Shown: positions 32,601-43,238 of the stretch, piece by piece | Numbering within the stretch: position 1 is the stretch's first letter | Layout: each line of letters begins with the position of its first letter | The notes under the pieces: model-generated | Databases searched by the model: none | What the model was told of the DNA's origin: nothing | Seen by the model: only the letters and a program-made list of their open reading frames with translations | NCBI GenBank assembly: GCA_010093685.1 | Contig: MU006238.1 | Span: 686,129 to 750,128, forward strand | DNA: 64,000 nucleotides | Origin: Ophiobolus disseminans | Lineage: Eukaryota; Ascomycota; Dothideomycetes; Pleosporales; Phaeosphaeriaceae | Reading direction: 5' to 3' | Program-made: the position numbers and the translations under genes

Positions 32601-34677
32601 ACTACAAGAGAGCTGTCAAAGCTAGTCCGGACTTTGCGGAAGCTGTTTGTGGCCTTGCCAATGCTCTGAACTCAGTGTGCTGCTGGGCTGGAAGAGGCGG
32701 CATCGCGGACAATCTGGGCGCAAGAGATCGCTGGCACGTTACTGAAGAGGGCATGCTGCTAGATGCCAGGATCCCGGGTGCTTCGAGCTCAGGGTGGATC
32801 AACAAGGTCGTCAAGCTTGTCGAGAAGCAGCTTGCCGATGGCGAGGGCTGGGGCAGAGGCTCAATGGACGATGACTTCATTCAGGCCATCGTACGACCCC
32901 TCACACTGACGAATGGTAGCGCTCAAAATATCAGAGAAAAGCAAGAGAGCATGATGGGTGTTTTGGCCAAATGGAAAGGGCAAAAGTGGGAAGGCGCTCG
33001 TGTGATCCGCCTTGTTGAGCGCGCCATCAGACGAATGACTTGGCAATGGTATCAGGATCGTTACGTCAACAACAAACAACGCTCTCCTGAAAGCTACAAG
33101 AGACCGCAACTGCCCGCTGCTCTTAGCGTTCCGGCCGCCCCGACCGTCCTCCCTTTCCACACCTTCACTTGCCCAATGTCCGCGAAGCAGATCCGTCTCA
33201 TCTCGCAGCGGAACGGCCTCCGTATTTCATGTTCGACGTTGAGAGTACCATGGCTCCCTGCGACTGTCTACCAACCACCACCTCCTCCGAATCCCTACCT
33301 CAAAGTAGGCTACGTCTCGTCCGATTTCAACAACCATCCGTTGGCGCATCTCATGCAGTCCGTCTTTGGTTTGCACAATCCGAGACGCGTGAAGGCATTT
33401 TGTTATGCAACCACTGGTAGCGATGGGTCCGAGCACCGTAAGCAAATCGAAAGGGAAGCCCCTGTGTTCCGTGACGCAAGCAGTTGGTCAGCAGAACAGC
33501 TTGTCAATCAAATCGTCAACGATGGGATCCATGTTTTGATCAATCTCAACGGCTACACAAGAGGAGCGCGGAACGAAGTCTTTGCTGCACGCCCGGCACC
33601 TATACAAATGGCTTTCATGGGCTTCGCAGGCACACTCGGAGCTGAATGGTGCGACTACCTACTTGCGGACGACACCGCTGTCCCGCCTGACACACTTCGC
33701 CCGTGGCGTCGCAACATTGATCTAGAAGACACTCTGGTGGATGAGAACAGTGGTGGCACAGACAAGGACTGGATATACGGAGAGAACATAGTGTATTGTC
33801 GAGACACTTTCTTCTGCTGTGATCATCGGCAGAGCGCACCAGACTCACAAGGTCGACAGCCAACTTGGGAAGAGGAACAGGAGCGGAGGTGGGCAATGCG
33901 CAAGGAGCTTTTCCCCAATCTGCGGGAGGATGCCATCATCCTTGGCAACTTCAACCAGCTGTACAAGGTATGCCTGAAACTGCATGACACATTGTTGCAA
34001 TTAACTGACTGCTCCAGATCGAGCCAACGACATTCCGCACCTGGTTGCGCATCCTCGAACGTCTCCCAAAGGCTATCCTTTGGCTCCTTCGCTTCCCTGA
34101 TCTCGGCGAGACCAACCTCAAGTCAACAGCATACTCGTGGGCCGGACCAGAAGTTGCGAGTCGCATTGTCTTCACCGACGTTGCCCAAAAGCACCAGCAC
34201 ATTTCTCGAGCCCGTGTCTGCGATCTTTTCCTCGACACCCCCGAGTGCAACGCACACACCACCGCCGCCGACGTTTTATGGTCCGGCACGCCATTACTCA
34301 CACTACCGCGTTACAAATACAAAATGTGCTCGCGCATGGCGGCTTCGATCCTCAAAGGCGCATTGCCAAAAACTTCAGAAGGCGTGCAGGCCGCCAAGGA
34401 GCTCATTGCCTCGAGCGATGAAGATTACGAAGACAAAGCCGTCCAACTTGGCCTCGAATGCGTCTACTACGGCCACCGCGCCACTGGACGCCTCAACCAG
34501 CTCCGCCGCATGCTCTACGAATCGCGATGGACTAGCCCACTCTTCGACACGACTCGCTGGGTCCGCGACCTCGAAGAAGCGTACGAAATCGCGTGGAAGA
34601 AATGGGAAAAGGGCGAAGGCGGCGACATCTGGTTGAAGCATCGCGAACCATCGCGCATCACCGAACTTACGCTTTGA
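29687..34677 (+). CDS. GT41 glycosyltransferase, O-GlcNAc transferase-like, with TPRs
   Basis: Exons 29687-33967 and 34018-34677 with intron GTATGC...CTCCAG (50 nt) give 1646 residues. The first ~500 are disordered (Pro/Gln/Ser). TPR units appear at about 518-630 (ALGDYKKAQDWYKHILILDQ) and again at about 900-995 (HAHLYTNLGSLLKDIGQLDVA). The catalytic region from about 1165 has YLKVGYVSSDFNNHPLAHLM, INLNGYTRGARNEVFAARPA and MAFMGFAGTLGA. After the splice come NQLYKIEPTTF and AHTTAADVLWSGTPLLTLP, the nucleotide-sugar binding segments of O-GlcNAc transferase. By family it would add a sugar from a nucleotide donor to Ser/Thr of nuclear or cytosolic proteins; donor and targets in ascomycetes are not established. 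The N-terminal extension and the wide gap between TPR blocks are unlike the animal enzyme. Confidence 0.93.
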
Positions 34678-35068
34678 GAGATTTTATCCTCAGGATTAGA
34701 CTTGTGGTTTCGATTCAATTGAAAACAACAGAAACGGCAAACTTTGTATTTAGCGAGCACACACACGCGTTTGTTCGACAGCTCAGATACCCCCATGGTG
34801 GTTTTTCCAGGATTCTTATGTGTCTGGCCACTTAGCAACCATCATTTATTACATTCATATCGGAGTTTTCATTGTTGCTGAGAGAGAAGGGATGGGGTAG
34901 ACGTGCTTGTTGCGATAGGGAAAGGGAGGCATGTCGAGCATTTCTTGGGCGTTTTTTAACATGGATAGGACTTTGGATAGGAAGACGTGTGAAATGAGAT
35001 GTTTGATTCTTGGGGTTTGTGCTTGTGCTTGTGTTTTGCTGTGAGTCGTGATGGTGGGGAACAGCGAT
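34678..35068. other. Convergent intergenic region
   Basis: About 390 bases with the 3' ends of the GT41 gene and the NmrA-like pseudogene. Nothing else is visible. Confidence 0.5.
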
Positions 35069-36060
35069 TCATTTCCCCTTCCACGCCTCCGTCACCAACT
35101 CCCTCGCGCTCTTCGTCTTCACGTCAGGAAACTTCTCGTTCAAGCTCCCGCTCCTCTCGAGATTAAGAAAACCCTTCGCCATCAGCATCTCAAACATAGA
35201 ACACATGCCCTGCAGTGACTCCTTGGGGAAGAAAGGGTACAAGGGGACATGGCCCGGCAACTCCGATATCCGGCCCAACTGCAGCGTCTCAAGACTGTCG
35301 TGCTTGACGTCAAACTTGACGCCCTTTACTTCCTCCGCAAGGGCGAGGAACTCGTTCCAGCTGAGTTTGTCGCCGACGATGGTATAGTCCTTGTCCCACT
35401 CGGACTCGGCAAGCAATTTGCCCACAAAACGCCCCACGTCGAAGCTGTACGTAAATGCAACGGGCACGTCGCCCGACGCCGGGATCGCGGCGGCGTTGTT
35501 CGCAATGTCGAGGACTACCGGGAAGGGCCCCAGATACGACTTTACATGCGGGAAGCCCCAGTAGTCGAGGAAGAAACCGTTGGATACGGACGCGTGTTCC
35601 AACGTCGAAGCGTTAAGGGCGTCCAGAGCAGCGATATGGTCATGCGCCAAGGGGTAAATGGCCGCGACGTCGGTGGTGTACTTGACGCCCCACATGCTGG
35701 GGATATAGCGCCTCGTCACCTTGGATGCGCTTGCAGCTTTGATGAGTGCGAGTTCGGGGTCTGCGCCGATCATGGAGCTGAGGGTTGAGATGACGGTGTC
35801 GATGTTGTTGAACTCGAGGACCGAGACTAGCGAGGCTGGGGATGAGTAGTCTGCGGCGAGGAATTGAGCGCCGAGTTCCTTTGACTTCTCGACGCTGGCC
35901 TGTTGGGAGAGTTGGTGGCTATTTAGGGGAATGTAATGGAAATACGCACCTCACGGCTGAGGACGAAGATGTTGTAGCCACCGTAGGCGACGAGCTATTC
36001 GACAATGGCGCGGCCGAGCTTGCCTGTTCCGCCAGCGACTGCGATGGTTCGAGATGCCAT
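35069..36060 (-). pseudogene. NmrA-like/isoflavone reductase-like gene with an early TAG
   Basis: Exons 36060-35950 and 35899-35069, joined by a clean 50-nt intron (GTGCGT...CAACAG), encode a normal-length (~330 codon) NmrA-like oxidoreductase. The start has the Rossmann motif IAVAGGTGKLGRAIVE, immediately followed by TAG at 35997-35995, then LVAYGGYNIFVLSRE in the same frame. The rest is intact (FNNIDTVISTLSSMIGADPE, FTYSFDVGRFVGKLL, ending TEAWKGK). The stop occupies a position where Gln or Trp would fit, consistent with CAG or TGG to TAG. A product started at a later ATG (for example 35773) would lack the cofactor loop. This gene is distinct from the intact NmrA-like gene at 12315. Confidence 0.7.
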
Positions 36061-36652
36061 GCTAATCGTTATGTGTATTGGAGAGTCTGATAGTTGGAGA
36101 TGCTGTTCGGAAGCAGAGAGAGAGAGGCGTAGAATGGTGTCTTCTCCCCCGACAAGCCTCGAACTTTATATCATGCCCGTACGCTGCCTCCACTCTGCGC
36201 TTCCCTATTCCATCCATACTTTGTTGTTTACATTCGGGCCTTCAACGCTGTCGGAAAACGGATCATTGAGCTTCCAGTTAATATACTTTGATTCCAAGTT
36301 CCACTGTACTGCCTAGTCGACGACAAGTCGGAGTTTATGTAGTTGACCACTCAATTCGTCCGCGGGTCTAGCCGTGTTGAGTGCTAGCGCACCGGACAGG
36401 TACTCCAGACGATCCGGATCGCGCTAGGAGCTTACAAATCCGAAGACTTCGGACATAGAGGCGTATAGGCCCGGACCCATGAGGTAGTCGTTGTGGTGCC
36501 CTTGTCCCGACTAGAGCGATGGACATGGCTTCTAATCAGAACGCCTGTCCCCATTGCGAACGAAACCTGCTCATCTGCAAAGCGAATAGACTCAGCACCC
36601 TTGACAAGATTCGAAAACGCCGCTTCATGTCCGACAGTCTGGTATGATACGC
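36061..36652. other. Intergenic
   Basis: About 590 bases between two minus-strand genes, holding the promoter of the NmrA-like gene and the 3' UTR of the P450. No coding frame is supportable. Confidence 0.45.
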
Positions 36653-38472
36653 CTAAATCCTCATTTCGCATCTCAGCTTCAATTGATCCGCATCCCGCAT
36701 CCGCAGCAGAAGCTGCATGTCACAATCATCGACGACATCCATGGCCCTCTTTCGACCCATCTCCTCTGCTTCGCCGCCAGATTTCACGATGCTCAATGCA
36801 AGATTGCGCATCAGGAGTGCCAACACGGCGACGAATTCGACCTCAGAGAATTTGCGCCCGGGACAATTTTGAGGCCCGTCCGACCATGGAAAGTATGTGT
36901 CACGTGCTGGCGTAACAAGACAATCTTTTCCGTCTACCTTCGTAAGCCAGCGAGTTGGCTTCCACGCCAATGGATTAGGCCAGTACTTTGGATGCGTGTG
37001 CACAGCCAGAAGACTGGGGCTGATGCTGGTGTTTGCTGGGACGATGATTGTACGGTCGCCAACTTTGACTTGTTGGGGCACAGAGCTGGTGTGCTTTGGT
37101 AAGGCCATGATAGGTGGGTACAGACGAAGTGTTTCGTACTGGAGGATCTCAGCAAGGGATGATCAGCGAGAAGGTAGAAGGACTCACTAGCACAGCGCGA
37201 CAGCGAATGAGCTGCGGGTATATGTCGGCGTATTCCCAATCGTCAGCACCGTCTGCGACGACCCTGCGGACTTCATCAGCTATCCACTCTTGCACCTCAG
37301 GCTGTGTTGCTAGCAATGCCATGCTGAACGCAAGCGTGTTGGCCGTGGTGTCATGTCCAGCGAAGTCTACAAACACACGAGGTACGATGTCAGCTATGAT
37401 CTCATCGTAGCTTCGTACATCGATACTTACTAATCACAAAGATATTGCCATATATCTCATCAACCGAAAGTCCCTTGCTCAGCCCAGAGCTATCGTTTCC
37501 AGCACCAGACGTGTTCAGTGCTCTGACGAACGCAGTCATGAGACTTCCTGCACCCTGCTCACCTCGGCCTAAAGCTTCCGTCTCTTCATGTAGCATGCGC
37601 TCCATGTGGTGTTTGAACACTGCGCCCGCTTTTCCAACACTTTGAAGCGACTTCGGAAAGAATGGGAGCGACAGATAGCGATATGGAATGAGCATAAGAA
37701 GGACCGCACTGTCCAACACCGTTGAGAGAGCATCGCGATAGGAAGCAGCTGCGTCCCCTTCTCCCACCTCGTCACTTGCTGACTGAAAGCTAAAGGACCG
37801 ACGAAACCCAGTAGCTGCAAGCACGTTGAGAGACAGGGTGCGCGCGTCTTTGCTGAAACTCTGGATTCCAGTCGTTGAAAGCGTCCATGAACGGATCATC
37901 TGTTCCGCTTGGCTAAGAGATTCGTCCCAGACGAACTTCATTACGCTCTCGTTGAATGGTGCTGCAAGTACCTTCCTATGGCGCGGCCAGTTTCCCAAAT
38001 CGGCAGTGGAAATGCAAGGTCCGTATACCTCAAGAAGCTCTACTACACGTCAGTACACATATGGTAGAACCTGAACATCGGACGGCTCACTATAATTCTC
38101 AGAGGGACGGATGAAGTCGTAGCGGCGGTTGAACATGTCGTGGATGGCTTCTGAATCGCAGATTTGGATATGTATGCCACGCGGTGTGACACTTGCCCAC
38201 ATCGGTCCGTATTTCAGGTGAGCATCAGCTTTGTCGAGAAAGAACCACCCGCGACGCATATATTGAACGAAGTTTGGTAGTATGGATGGTGGAAGCAGAT
38301 CGATAATTCTGAAGATGTGTGGCTCCAGCACCATGAAGAAAAGGTTCAAAGGGTCGATGGGAACCCGCACGAGTGGAATGCGCATCACCGATGCGCGCTT
38401 GTGATTGAGCTCGAGGCAAATGAAAGCCCATCCTACGTATAGCCCCAAAAGGGCGAGGACATGTTCAATCAT
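36653..38472 (-). CDS. Cytochrome P450 monooxygenase
   Basis: Four exons (38472-38091, 38039-37431, 37366-37188, 37138-36653) with introns of 51, 64 and 49 nt give 551 residues. The N-terminal hydrophobic helix (LALLGLYVGWAFICLEL) anchors it in the ER membrane. The oxygen-binding I-helix NFAGHDTTAN is rebuilt by the second splice, the ExxR motif YETLRLYPP by the third. The heme loop FPWSDGPQNCPGRKF holds the cysteine ligand. All catalytic landmarks are present, so the enzyme should be active. The substrate is unknown. It sits between an NmrA-like pseudogene and a ketopantoate reductase on the same strand, but no backbone synthase is present to make this a metabolite cluster. Confidence 0.93.
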
Positions 38473-38811
38473 GATTGAAATGTTGATCTTTGGGAATCCT
38501 GCATGAAGGTCTTATTGTTTACGTTGTTTGTGCGGACAGGGCTGCTGATAAATGATTAAAATCGAAGGATCAGATCCGTACTGCGCCGCATGGCCCAAGT
38601 TACCCATGTTTAATATCAGACTTCTCTTTGGTAATCGATAGCCGAGGAACGTGGAATCCAAAGCACGAAGGCTGAAAGATATCGGACATGGTCAACAATT
38701 CTCCGCATTCCGCCATCGTCGGTCCAGGTATGCCTCCGGCCCTTCATCGAACAGCAGTTGGCACGATTCGCATATTTGCAAATCGGTTGCTGGTAATCCT
38801 CATGGCACGCC
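38473..38811. other. Short intergenic region
   Basis: 339 bases between the P450 start and the 3' end of the reductase gene, A/T-richer. It should contain the P450 promoter. Confidence 0.4.
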
Positions 38812-39927
38812 TTATTTGGAACGCCTTAATTCGGCTGTGCGTGCTTCAATCCTGGCTACCAGATCGTCATTGATGGGAGTCAACACTCCAAGCTCTCGCC
38901 CTCTTCTACTCCAATATCCATTTATGTATCGAATCTCGGTCTCTCGGCCTGCCCTCATGTCCCAAACCATTGAGCAGGTCGTCTCCCTATTTTGATCCAG
39001 AATGGTCATCACTGTCGATCCAAGTACCTCTGGAGAGAACCGCTTTGCGACGCCTGACACGCCTTTGAGTTCGGGCAGTGCTTGAGCAACTGCAGAAATC
39101 TCAGATATGAGTGCGCGACATATCTCTGGAATAGTGAAAACGTAGTCGGTAACGGTGTTGGAAAGTGCGCATAGCGGATTAGAGACCGCATTGACGGCAA
39201 GCTTCTCTAGCTGGATTTGAAGGATGTCTGGCCAGTCGTAAGTTCTGCAGTTGAATCGTGGAACGCGAGGAAGTGCTCTTGTAATATATGAAGATACACG
39301 AGGTAGAATGCTGGACGACTCGTTGTTTCGTGGAGCGCCGTGACGCGGCACGAGTCCTATTGACGTCGCTGCAGCACCGGTGTGGGTGATGTTGAACGGA
39401 CTATTCAGCGTGACTCCGTGCGAGATTACTCCAGTGATATAGTTGGGTCTCGACTTGATCTCTGGAAAAAGATGCTCGTTGACATCTTCGATCATCCCAG
39501 CCCCGTTCTGGAGAAACATGATCGAGGATTCTGGGGTGAGTCGAGCCACGAGCGGTCGGAGAGCTGCGACTGTCTGGGTCGTCTTGACGCACAGGATAAC
39601 ATCTTGTATCGTGTCGAATGCCGGTTTGCTTGACATCTTCAGGCTCGGGTCTGTTCTATACCACTTCTCGTCTTGAAGCGACTCAAATTCATACCCACTA
39701 CAGGCAACGGATTCTCCTTGACGCGTCTTCAGCAGAACTTGTCTCCCGTTGCGTACATATTCGTCCATAAGATTCGGCCGATGAAGGAGTAAAGTAACTT
39801 GTGCTGGCTTCGGAACTTCCGCGAGTGCATGTGCTGCGAACGTACCAATGCTGCCTAAGCCTAAGACATGAACACGCCCTGGAGTGGTAGCATCAGCTAT
39901 ACTGCGCCAGGTGGGAGAGAGCCTCAT
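38812..39927 (-). CDS. 2-dehydropantoate 2-reductase (ApbA/PanE family)
   Basis: A single-exon gene of 371 residues from ATG 39927. The frame extends a little further upstream but without an ATG. The N-terminal Rossmann fold has RVHVLGLGSIGTFAAHAL, the NADPH-binding glycine motif. FDTIQDVILCVKTTQT follows, then the family segments FLQNGAGM and KLAVNAVSNPLCAL in the C-terminal helical domain, with the catalytic Lys in the latter. SMVWDMRAGRETEIRYINGY is the typical end of the active-site region. The enzyme reduces ketopantoate to pantoate in pantothenate/coenzyme A synthesis. Fungi often have several paralogs, some near secondary-metabolism genes, so the exact substrate is uncertain. Confidence 0.9.
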   Translation of the reverse strand: MRLSPTWRSIADATTPGRVHVLGLGSIGTFAAHALAEVPKPAQVTLLLHRPNLMDEYVRNGRQVLLKTRQGESVACSGYEFESLQDEKWYRTDPSLKMSSKPAFDTIQDVILCVKTTQTVAALRPLVARLTPESSIMFLQNGAGMIEDVNEHLFPEIKSRPNYITGVISHGVTLNSPFNITHTGAAATSIGLVPRHGAPRNNESSSILPRVSSYITRALPRVPRFNCRTYDWPDILQIQLEKLAVNAVSNPLCALSNTVTDYVFTIPEICRALISEISAVAQALPELKGVSGVAKRFSPEVLGSTVMTILDQNRETTCSMVWDMRAGRETEIRYINGYWSRRGRELGVLTPINDDLVARIEARTAELRRSK

Positions 39928-40505
39928 GGCTGGAGATAAGAGCCCCAACCAGAGCTGGAAAAAGAGATGTGTGAAAGTGTTTGGCACCTTGGGCGTGACG
40001 GAGGAAAAGATTCTGGCTGTGCTCGAAACGTGGGAGAGATTGGACCTTCTGGATCTTCTTACAAGCAGGAGCTTGAATATATCAGATCTCCACCGACGAT
40101 TGCTCTCGTGCCCGAAACCTGGGATTCAGTATTAAGGCCGTCGAGTCACTAGTTGTTTAGCATCGTCAATTTCAGGTTTTCTGCCAAGCGTATGAGGCGC
40201 TTTTGTGCGCTACGCGGACCAAGAGGAACCTCGGTTGAACTAATAAAGCGACTACAGTTCATACTCGGTGATGGCAGTTTTGAGGGGAGCATCTTCACTT
40301 GAAATCGAAAAGACGAACTGAAGCAGCAGCTTGTTGGTGGTGCCAAACGAAGTGTCGACGTGCTGAAAGGAGGTGCGACCAGCGAAGTTGTCTGTGCTTG
40401 ATGGCGTAGGTAAGCCGCCACACATTAGACTCGGGAAGCATCGGATGAGCAAAACGACTTTCAAACCCACGTACAAATTCCGAATTTACGGAAAACGAAC
40501 AGGTA
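39928..40505. other. Intergenic, left flank of the transposon
   Basis: About 580 bases that hold the reductase promoter. The minus-strand frames ending at 40149 and 40252 have some protein-like composition, but no family or splice model is convincing. The final TA (40504-40505) is the left target duplication of the transposon. Confidence 0.4.
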
Positions 40506-40529
40506 CTCGGGCCCACCGGCTGCGAAGCA
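40506..40529 (+). repeat. Left terminal inverted repeat
   Basis: CTCGGGCCCACCGGCTGCGA continues to AGCA at 40529. The 24 bases are the exact reverse complement of 43213-43236. Confidence 0.95.
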
Positions 40530-40557
40530 GTTTTCCGAAGAAAAAGCCCGTGCGAAG

Positions 40558-40589
40558 CACCTCAATGATAATGACCAGCTCAGTGATAA
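40558..40589 (+). repeat. Left subterminal inverted repeat
   Basis: Thirty-two bases beginning CACCTCAATGATAATGACCA are the exact reverse complement of 43167-43198. Paired subterminal repeats are often transposase binding sites in pogo-like elements. Confidence 0.9.
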
Positions 40590-40831
40590 TTTTTGCCCAC
40601 CATTGCAAATTGCTAGGCAGCGCACATAAATTGTGACAGGATAAACTGATAATATCTGAGATCTATATCTCATGTAATACCCCAATCATTTTGGAGTTTG
40701 TTGATAAATTGGATAGAGCCCTGGCTGCTGTCGTCGTCGCTGTCGCTCCCATAAGCTACCTCACCCACAACGGCTGCAGGCAGCTGTTGTGACTCGATTT
40801 TGACGCTTGGAGAACGAGCTTGGTGTGTATC

Positions 40832-43090
40832 CTATAGTAGATCTTCGGTATCAATTGCGTTGCTGTCCTGGGCTATGCTTAGATCCTGAGATGAGATGAA
40901 GCGCTTAGTGTACGGATCAACCTCGCGGCGCATGGCACCAGCCACCTCGCACGCAGTTGTTGCCTCTGTTGTAGTGCTACCCTCGCGATATTTGAAGCTC
41001 CTAGATCTCATGATATGCTCCAAATTGCTTGCAGCTATAGTGTTGTAGTTGTGATCGTTGTGAACATGTACCCAACGCGCAACGCTACGCTGCATGAGGA
41101 TGCCTGCAGCGGCGCGCTTGCAATATATACTGCCTTGGTTGCGAATAGTTAGTAGTAATCGCTTGTATTTGTTAGCAATTCTAGTGGCCTCGCGCAGGCG
41201 CTTTACCGTAAGCTCGCCCTTAAGGCGCGCACAAGGTCGTTAACTTGCCGCTGCTGCACTATCTTGCGCGCGTCCTGTGAGTAGATAGGACCGCCTTTGA
41301 CATCGAGCGCACGACGCTTGCGACAACGGCGCTCATCCTTAGCAATTCTAGCTGCCTTAGTGCGCCGAAGCTCTCGCTTCAAGCCCTCAGCTATGCGGGC
41401 AAGCGCAGAGACGCCGCGCGTGTGCTTAATAACGCTAGCGGCGACGTTGCGCGGGAGATGCTTGTGCAGCGCAGCCTAGACAAACGGCTCCTGTAGCTAA
41501 AGCTGTCGGATCGTTTTAGTGTGTGCCAGGCAGCGTCACTAGGCTAAGGATTCTCTGGTTCTAGTGTACAGTCACCGCGCGGCGCGCTTAAGGTCAATTT
41601 TAACGTAGTTATACCAGCGCACAGGCGCGCGAGATGGTGATAGGGCAAGCTTTGGCGGCGACAATAGCACAATAGGAGTCGTTGAGCGCGGCACTATAGC
41701 TAGTGGAGGTGCAGGAGAACGCTTGTCGTCGCTAGAGTTGCAGTCCTTAAGCCGCCTAAGCCGCGATAGAACAACGTTAGGCTTGAAGGGTGTAAGCAGT
41801 TGGGAGCAGGAGACGAAGTGTGATGTAAGGTGTAGTATTGTCTGGTGGACTGAGGTGTCCGTGATCTAAGCTTATATACATGAAGTGGTGGGCTGATTGG
41901 CCAGTGGATAATCCACGTGACCATGCAAGGTGCCCTGGGCTTGCAAAGGGCGCAAGGCCTGTACGCCTCTAGCCACTGCGGATAGTGTTTTGGGTGAAGG
42001 TTAGACGCCTAATCTCGCCAAAGGTAGCTAAAAAGTCAGCTTTGCTTATATCTTTTGACCCGCTTCGAGCAGCCCAGTCTAGGCAGCGGCTATGGTACCA
42101 TTTGAGCGGCTAGAAGCAGCCTACATTAAGCGGCTGCAACAGGTGGGTCGTATGCGGTAGTAACAAGAACAGCTAGATCTTGTTCTCCTCTGCAAATTTA
42201 GTGAACTCCCTTGTCTCATGTAAGCCGTGGCCATCCACTAATAGCAGCCGCTATGCTCCTTGTCGCCGCTGCTCTGTCATGCGGTTGAAGTGCTTCAGCT
42301 AGTCTATTGCCACCACGTCGTTGCTGTAGCCGCTGTCGCTAACGTGGATAAGGTAGTTGTCAGGTAAATTAGAAACCTAGTACTCCATCACCGTTGCAGC
42401 CTTGATGATGACTATAGGTGGGATAGCAGCGCTATCAGAACTAACGCACTCTACAAGGGTGATAAGCTTGCAATTGTTGGCGTTAGGGATGAAGATTTAG
42501 CGCCTGTTTTTAGTGTAAACGTACGCGCTTGTTGCAACTCCAATTCGGCAACCCGTCTTATCCATATTGTACATGTCTTCTGGCTGGATCCTAAGCTTCT
42601 AGATAGTGCTTTCGAGCATGTTGAACCACCCGCGCAGCGCCGTAGGCTCCTGCGCAAGCTTGCGCTGTACCTCCATTAGCTTTGCCTTGACACGCCTATA
42701 CTTTAGATGCCTAGCAAGCTAGCGCCGCGCCTAGTTCTTACCTAATAGCGCAGGAGCTTTATCAAATCCTATGTACGACTCTTCTAACAGCGCGTACGCT
42801 TGTTGCGCAATCAAGCCGCAATGGATACCGTATCTAATAGCATTAATAGCATTAAGATAGCGCTCAAGCGCGAGGTCCTGTTCATCCGACAGGCGGTGAT
42901 TTGGTGGCTTGCGATCGCTGCGCGTAGGCTTGTTTAGATAGGCGCGGCGGAGGCGCTGGTATGAGAGATTGTGAGCTTTTGCATAAGATGCAATGTTTAG
43001 GTTAGCATGCTCGCGGAGGCGCAACGCGTGATCTTTCAACTCTGCAACCTCTGCAGCATATTTTGACGGTTTAGATAACAAGGGAGGCAT
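40832..43090 (-). pseudogene. pogo-type DDE transposase with many in-frame stops
   Basis: From ATG 43090 the frame can be followed across the helix-turn-helix/CENP-B-like DNA-binding region (RLREHANLNIASYAKAHNL, then LERYLNAIN). It continues through the catalytic core with MYNMDKTGCRIGVA, LLLVDGHGLH and LLPHTTHLLQPLNVGCF, the spaced acidic residues of DDE_1 transposases. A Lys/Arg-rich C-terminal helix region (near 41300-41400) lies in a shifted frame after a ~160-bp insertion. At least ten stops interrupt the first kilobase, nine TAG and one TAA, at positions where Gln or Trp is expected, with no indel in that kilobase. This is the pattern of C-to-T/G-to-A change at CpA (RIP). Confidence 0.88.
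41791..41950 (-). other. ~160-bp insertion inside the transposase, promoter-like
   Basis: The transposase reads RRTGLAPF up to 41950 and resumes with PFKPNVVLSRL at about 41792. The two edges repeat nearly the same sequence (ggcttgcaaaggg at 41938-41950, ggcttgaaggg at 41780-41790). The stretch between contains, in minus-strand order, a 13-bp palindrome GTGGATAATCCAC (41904-41916), CCAAT (41900-41896), TATATAAG (41878-41871) and a pyrimidine-rich tract. It may be an unspliced intron with non-GT ends, a small insertion with an ~11-bp duplication, or an internal promoter. Confidence 0.35.
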
Positions 43091-43166
43091 GTTTAAAGAA
43101 TTTCTGCTAATTCAGAAGTTAATTATGTATCGTTGTGGTGGAGTTTTTCATTAGTGCAGCAAAAGT

Positions 43167-43198
43167 TTATCACTGAGCTGGTCATTATCATTGAGGTG
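43167..43198 (-). repeat. Right subterminal inverted repeat
   Basis: Exact reverse complement of 40558-40589, 32 bases. Confidence 0.9.
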
Positions 43199-43212
43199 GT
43201 ACCATAGGCCCG

Positions 43213-43236
43213 TGCTTCGCAGCCGGTGGGCCCGAG
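43213..43236 (-). repeat. Right terminal inverted repeat
   Basis: Exact reverse complement of the left terminal repeat, followed directly by the TA duplication at 43237-43238. Confidence 0.95.
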
Positions 43237-43238
43237 TA

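Larger units (their letters stand above)
40506..43236 (-). mobile_element. pogo/Fot1-like DNA transposon (Tc1/mariner superfamily), inactive
   Basis: A 2731-bp element bounded by TA at 40504-40505 and 43237-43238, the target duplication of this superfamily. Its ends are perfect 24-bp terminal inverted repeats, and a second perfect 32-bp inverted pair lies just inside (40558-40589 and 43167-43198). It carries one transposase gene on the minus strand riddled with stop codons. Both ends and the duplication are intact, so the copy is structurally complete but cannot make its own transposase. Confidence 0.92.

Noticed and set aside
34592..34636. Continuation of the first GT41 frame to 34636 instead of splicing at 33968
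   Set aside because: The sequence after 33967 in that frame is low-complexity and unlike GT41. The spliced frame gives the conserved nucleotide-sugar binding segments.
35069..39927. Secondary-metabolite cluster (NmrA-like, P450, ketopantoate reductase)
   Set aside because: No polyketide synthase, peptide synthetase, terpene synthase or regulator is nearby, and the NmrA-like gene is broken. Co-orientation alone is not enough.
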